From: Cytophagales bacterium
GTDB taxonomy: Bacteria > Bacteroidota > Bacteroidia > Cytophagales > Spirosomataceae
Assembly (NCBI GenBank): GCA_004292855.1
Contig: RDXN01000029.1
Coordinates: 62,001-126,000 of the forward strand
Direction: 5' to 3'
Length of the DNA stretch: 64,000 nucleotides
The notes beneath the pieces are model-generated. The model had not been told where the DNA came from, ran no database searches, and saw only the letters and a program-made list of their open reading frames with translations. The position numbers and the translations under genes were made by a program. Numbering within the stretch: position 1 is the stretch's first letter; the number at the start of each line of letters is the position of its first letter. Positions 63,556 through 64,000 of this stretch are shown one piece after another.

Positions 63556-63617
63556 TTGGCTGCGCCGTTTCTTTTGGTTGAAACGCGTAGCATTGAAACC
63601 TGAAACGGCGCAGCCAA
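63556..63617. repeat. 16-bp inverted repeat upstream of the DUF2752 gene
   Basis: TTGGCTGCGCCGTTTC (63556-63571) and GAAACGGCGCAGCCAA (63602-63617) are exact reverse complements around a 30-base loop that itself contains two GAAAC copies. It lies between the DUF2752 start and the last gene's stop. Confidence 0.85.
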
Positions 63618-63643
63618 TGGAACAGCGAAGCGTTGAAACCTAC

Positions 63644-63976
63644 CTACAACCAGGGTCGCCGTTTTTTGAACGAGCGTTTCAGACCCAGCACCAATAGAAC
63701 GGCACCAATCAGGCCAAAGATCAGGGCTAAATTACCTAGATTCAAGATAGCGAACAGGATGGCGACGCCGATTACAAAAACCGACGCCTTTATTTTCCAA
63801 TCAATTCGCTGCCACCAGTTTAGCTCCTCGCGCAGGGGCAACCCTAGTTTTTCCCGAATGCGGTTACCCAATCGAAGGTCGTTCTTGGCCTTTGGGCGGG
63901 GGCGTGGCTGTTCGGTTACCACTTTATTCGACTCACGCACCATCTGCTCTACCCGCGCAACTCGGCGCGCCATCAT
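63644..63976 (-). CDS. Small membrane protein, possibly 5' truncated by the window edge
   Basis: The frame is open to the window edge at 64000, so ATG 63976 may be an internal methionine. The 110 visible residues have a basic cytosolic N-terminal half (RVARVEQMVRESNKVVTEQP, then RPRPKAKNDLRLGNRIREKL) and two transmembrane helices (ASVFVIGVAILFAILNLGNL and ALIFGLIGAVLLVLGLKRSF) close to the C-terminus. No family was recognised. It lies on the same strand as the DUF2752/TM2 pair, with a short inverted repeat between. Confidence 0.55.
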   Translation of the reverse strand: MMARRVARVEQMVRESNKVVTEQPRPRPKAKNDLRLGNRIREKLGLPLREELNWWQRIDWKIKASVFVIGVAILFAILNLGNLALIFGLIGAVLLVLGLKRSFKKRRPWL

Positions 63977-64000
63977 CCGGGCGGTTGGCTCCGCAACGGG

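Overview
The window reads as a chromosome segment of a Bacteroidota member, most probably order Cytophagales near Spirosoma and its relatives. The support is: TAnnTTTG-type -7 promoter elements, many LytTR response regulators paired with sensor kinases, secreted proteins with Ig-like and beta-helix domains, a divergent LptD/amidase/MCE envelope cluster, a Reg_prop/Y_Y_Y sensor kinase, Uma2-family proteins, and gaps filled with long inverted repeats. This placement comes from gene content; no 16S rRNA gene is present.

Layout. 1-3799: end of a branched-chain amino-acid block (ilvC, ilvA) with an AlbA_2/ATPase gene overlapping ilvA by one base. 3916-5989: an AraC-type and a Crp-type regulator and a lone nuoB. 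6116-12782: lpdA, then an envelope cluster of MCE lipid-transport protein, cell-wall amidase and divergent LptD. 12931-23748: secreted proteins (M48 protease, diheme cytochrome, two-DTG aspartic protease, large beta-helix/Ig protein, parallel beta-helix protein) with a GNAT gene and a TPR-kinase/LytTR two-component pair. 23895-30662: a PD-(D/E)XK-like protein, a glycolate/lactate-type FAD/Fe-S dehydrogenase with an alanine-glyoxylate-type aminotransferase and YbjQ, a FtsX/MacB-like permease and a LEA-like secreted protein. 30723-36637: a second LytTR/propeller-kinase pair divergent from a secreted YCF48-like protein. 36788-38317: a PIN-domain toxin-antitoxin pair converging on a 2-hydroxyacid dehydrogenase. 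38454-43686: PdxA with an extraordinary disordered extension, YicC, homoserine kinase and two paralogous lipoproteins. 43736-49816: an orphan kinase, a beta-lactamase-fold hydrolase, RNase H, small oxygenase-fold proteins, an orphan osmoprotectant-type ATPase and an MFS transporter. 50023-57173: DUF3467, amidohydrolase, DUF4920, ABC ATPase, MoaA, Hpt flanked by two Uma2 proteins, and an alditol-oxidase-like flavoprotein. 57239-63976: a third LytTR/LytS pair, a class-C-like serine hydrolase, a TPR protein with an M50 protease, and small membrane proteins.

How genes fit together. ilvC/ilvA belong to isoleucine/valine synthesis. The MCE, amidase and LptD genes form an envelope-building group. 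The 2-hydroxyacid dehydrogenase and the aminotransferase could turn glycolate into glycine through glyoxylate. Three kinase/LytTR pairs use short stop/start overlaps and are almost certainly cotranscribed.

Most striking: many gaps carry large inverted repeats, and in at least four or five unrelated sequence families each arm is itself a palindrome, as in REPIN elements. One such element lies in frame inside the FAD/Fe-S dehydrogenase gene. No gap without a gene exceeds about 230 bases. No tRNA, rRNA, CRISPR array, insertion sequence or replication origin was recognised. All calls come from reading the sequence; no database search was run.
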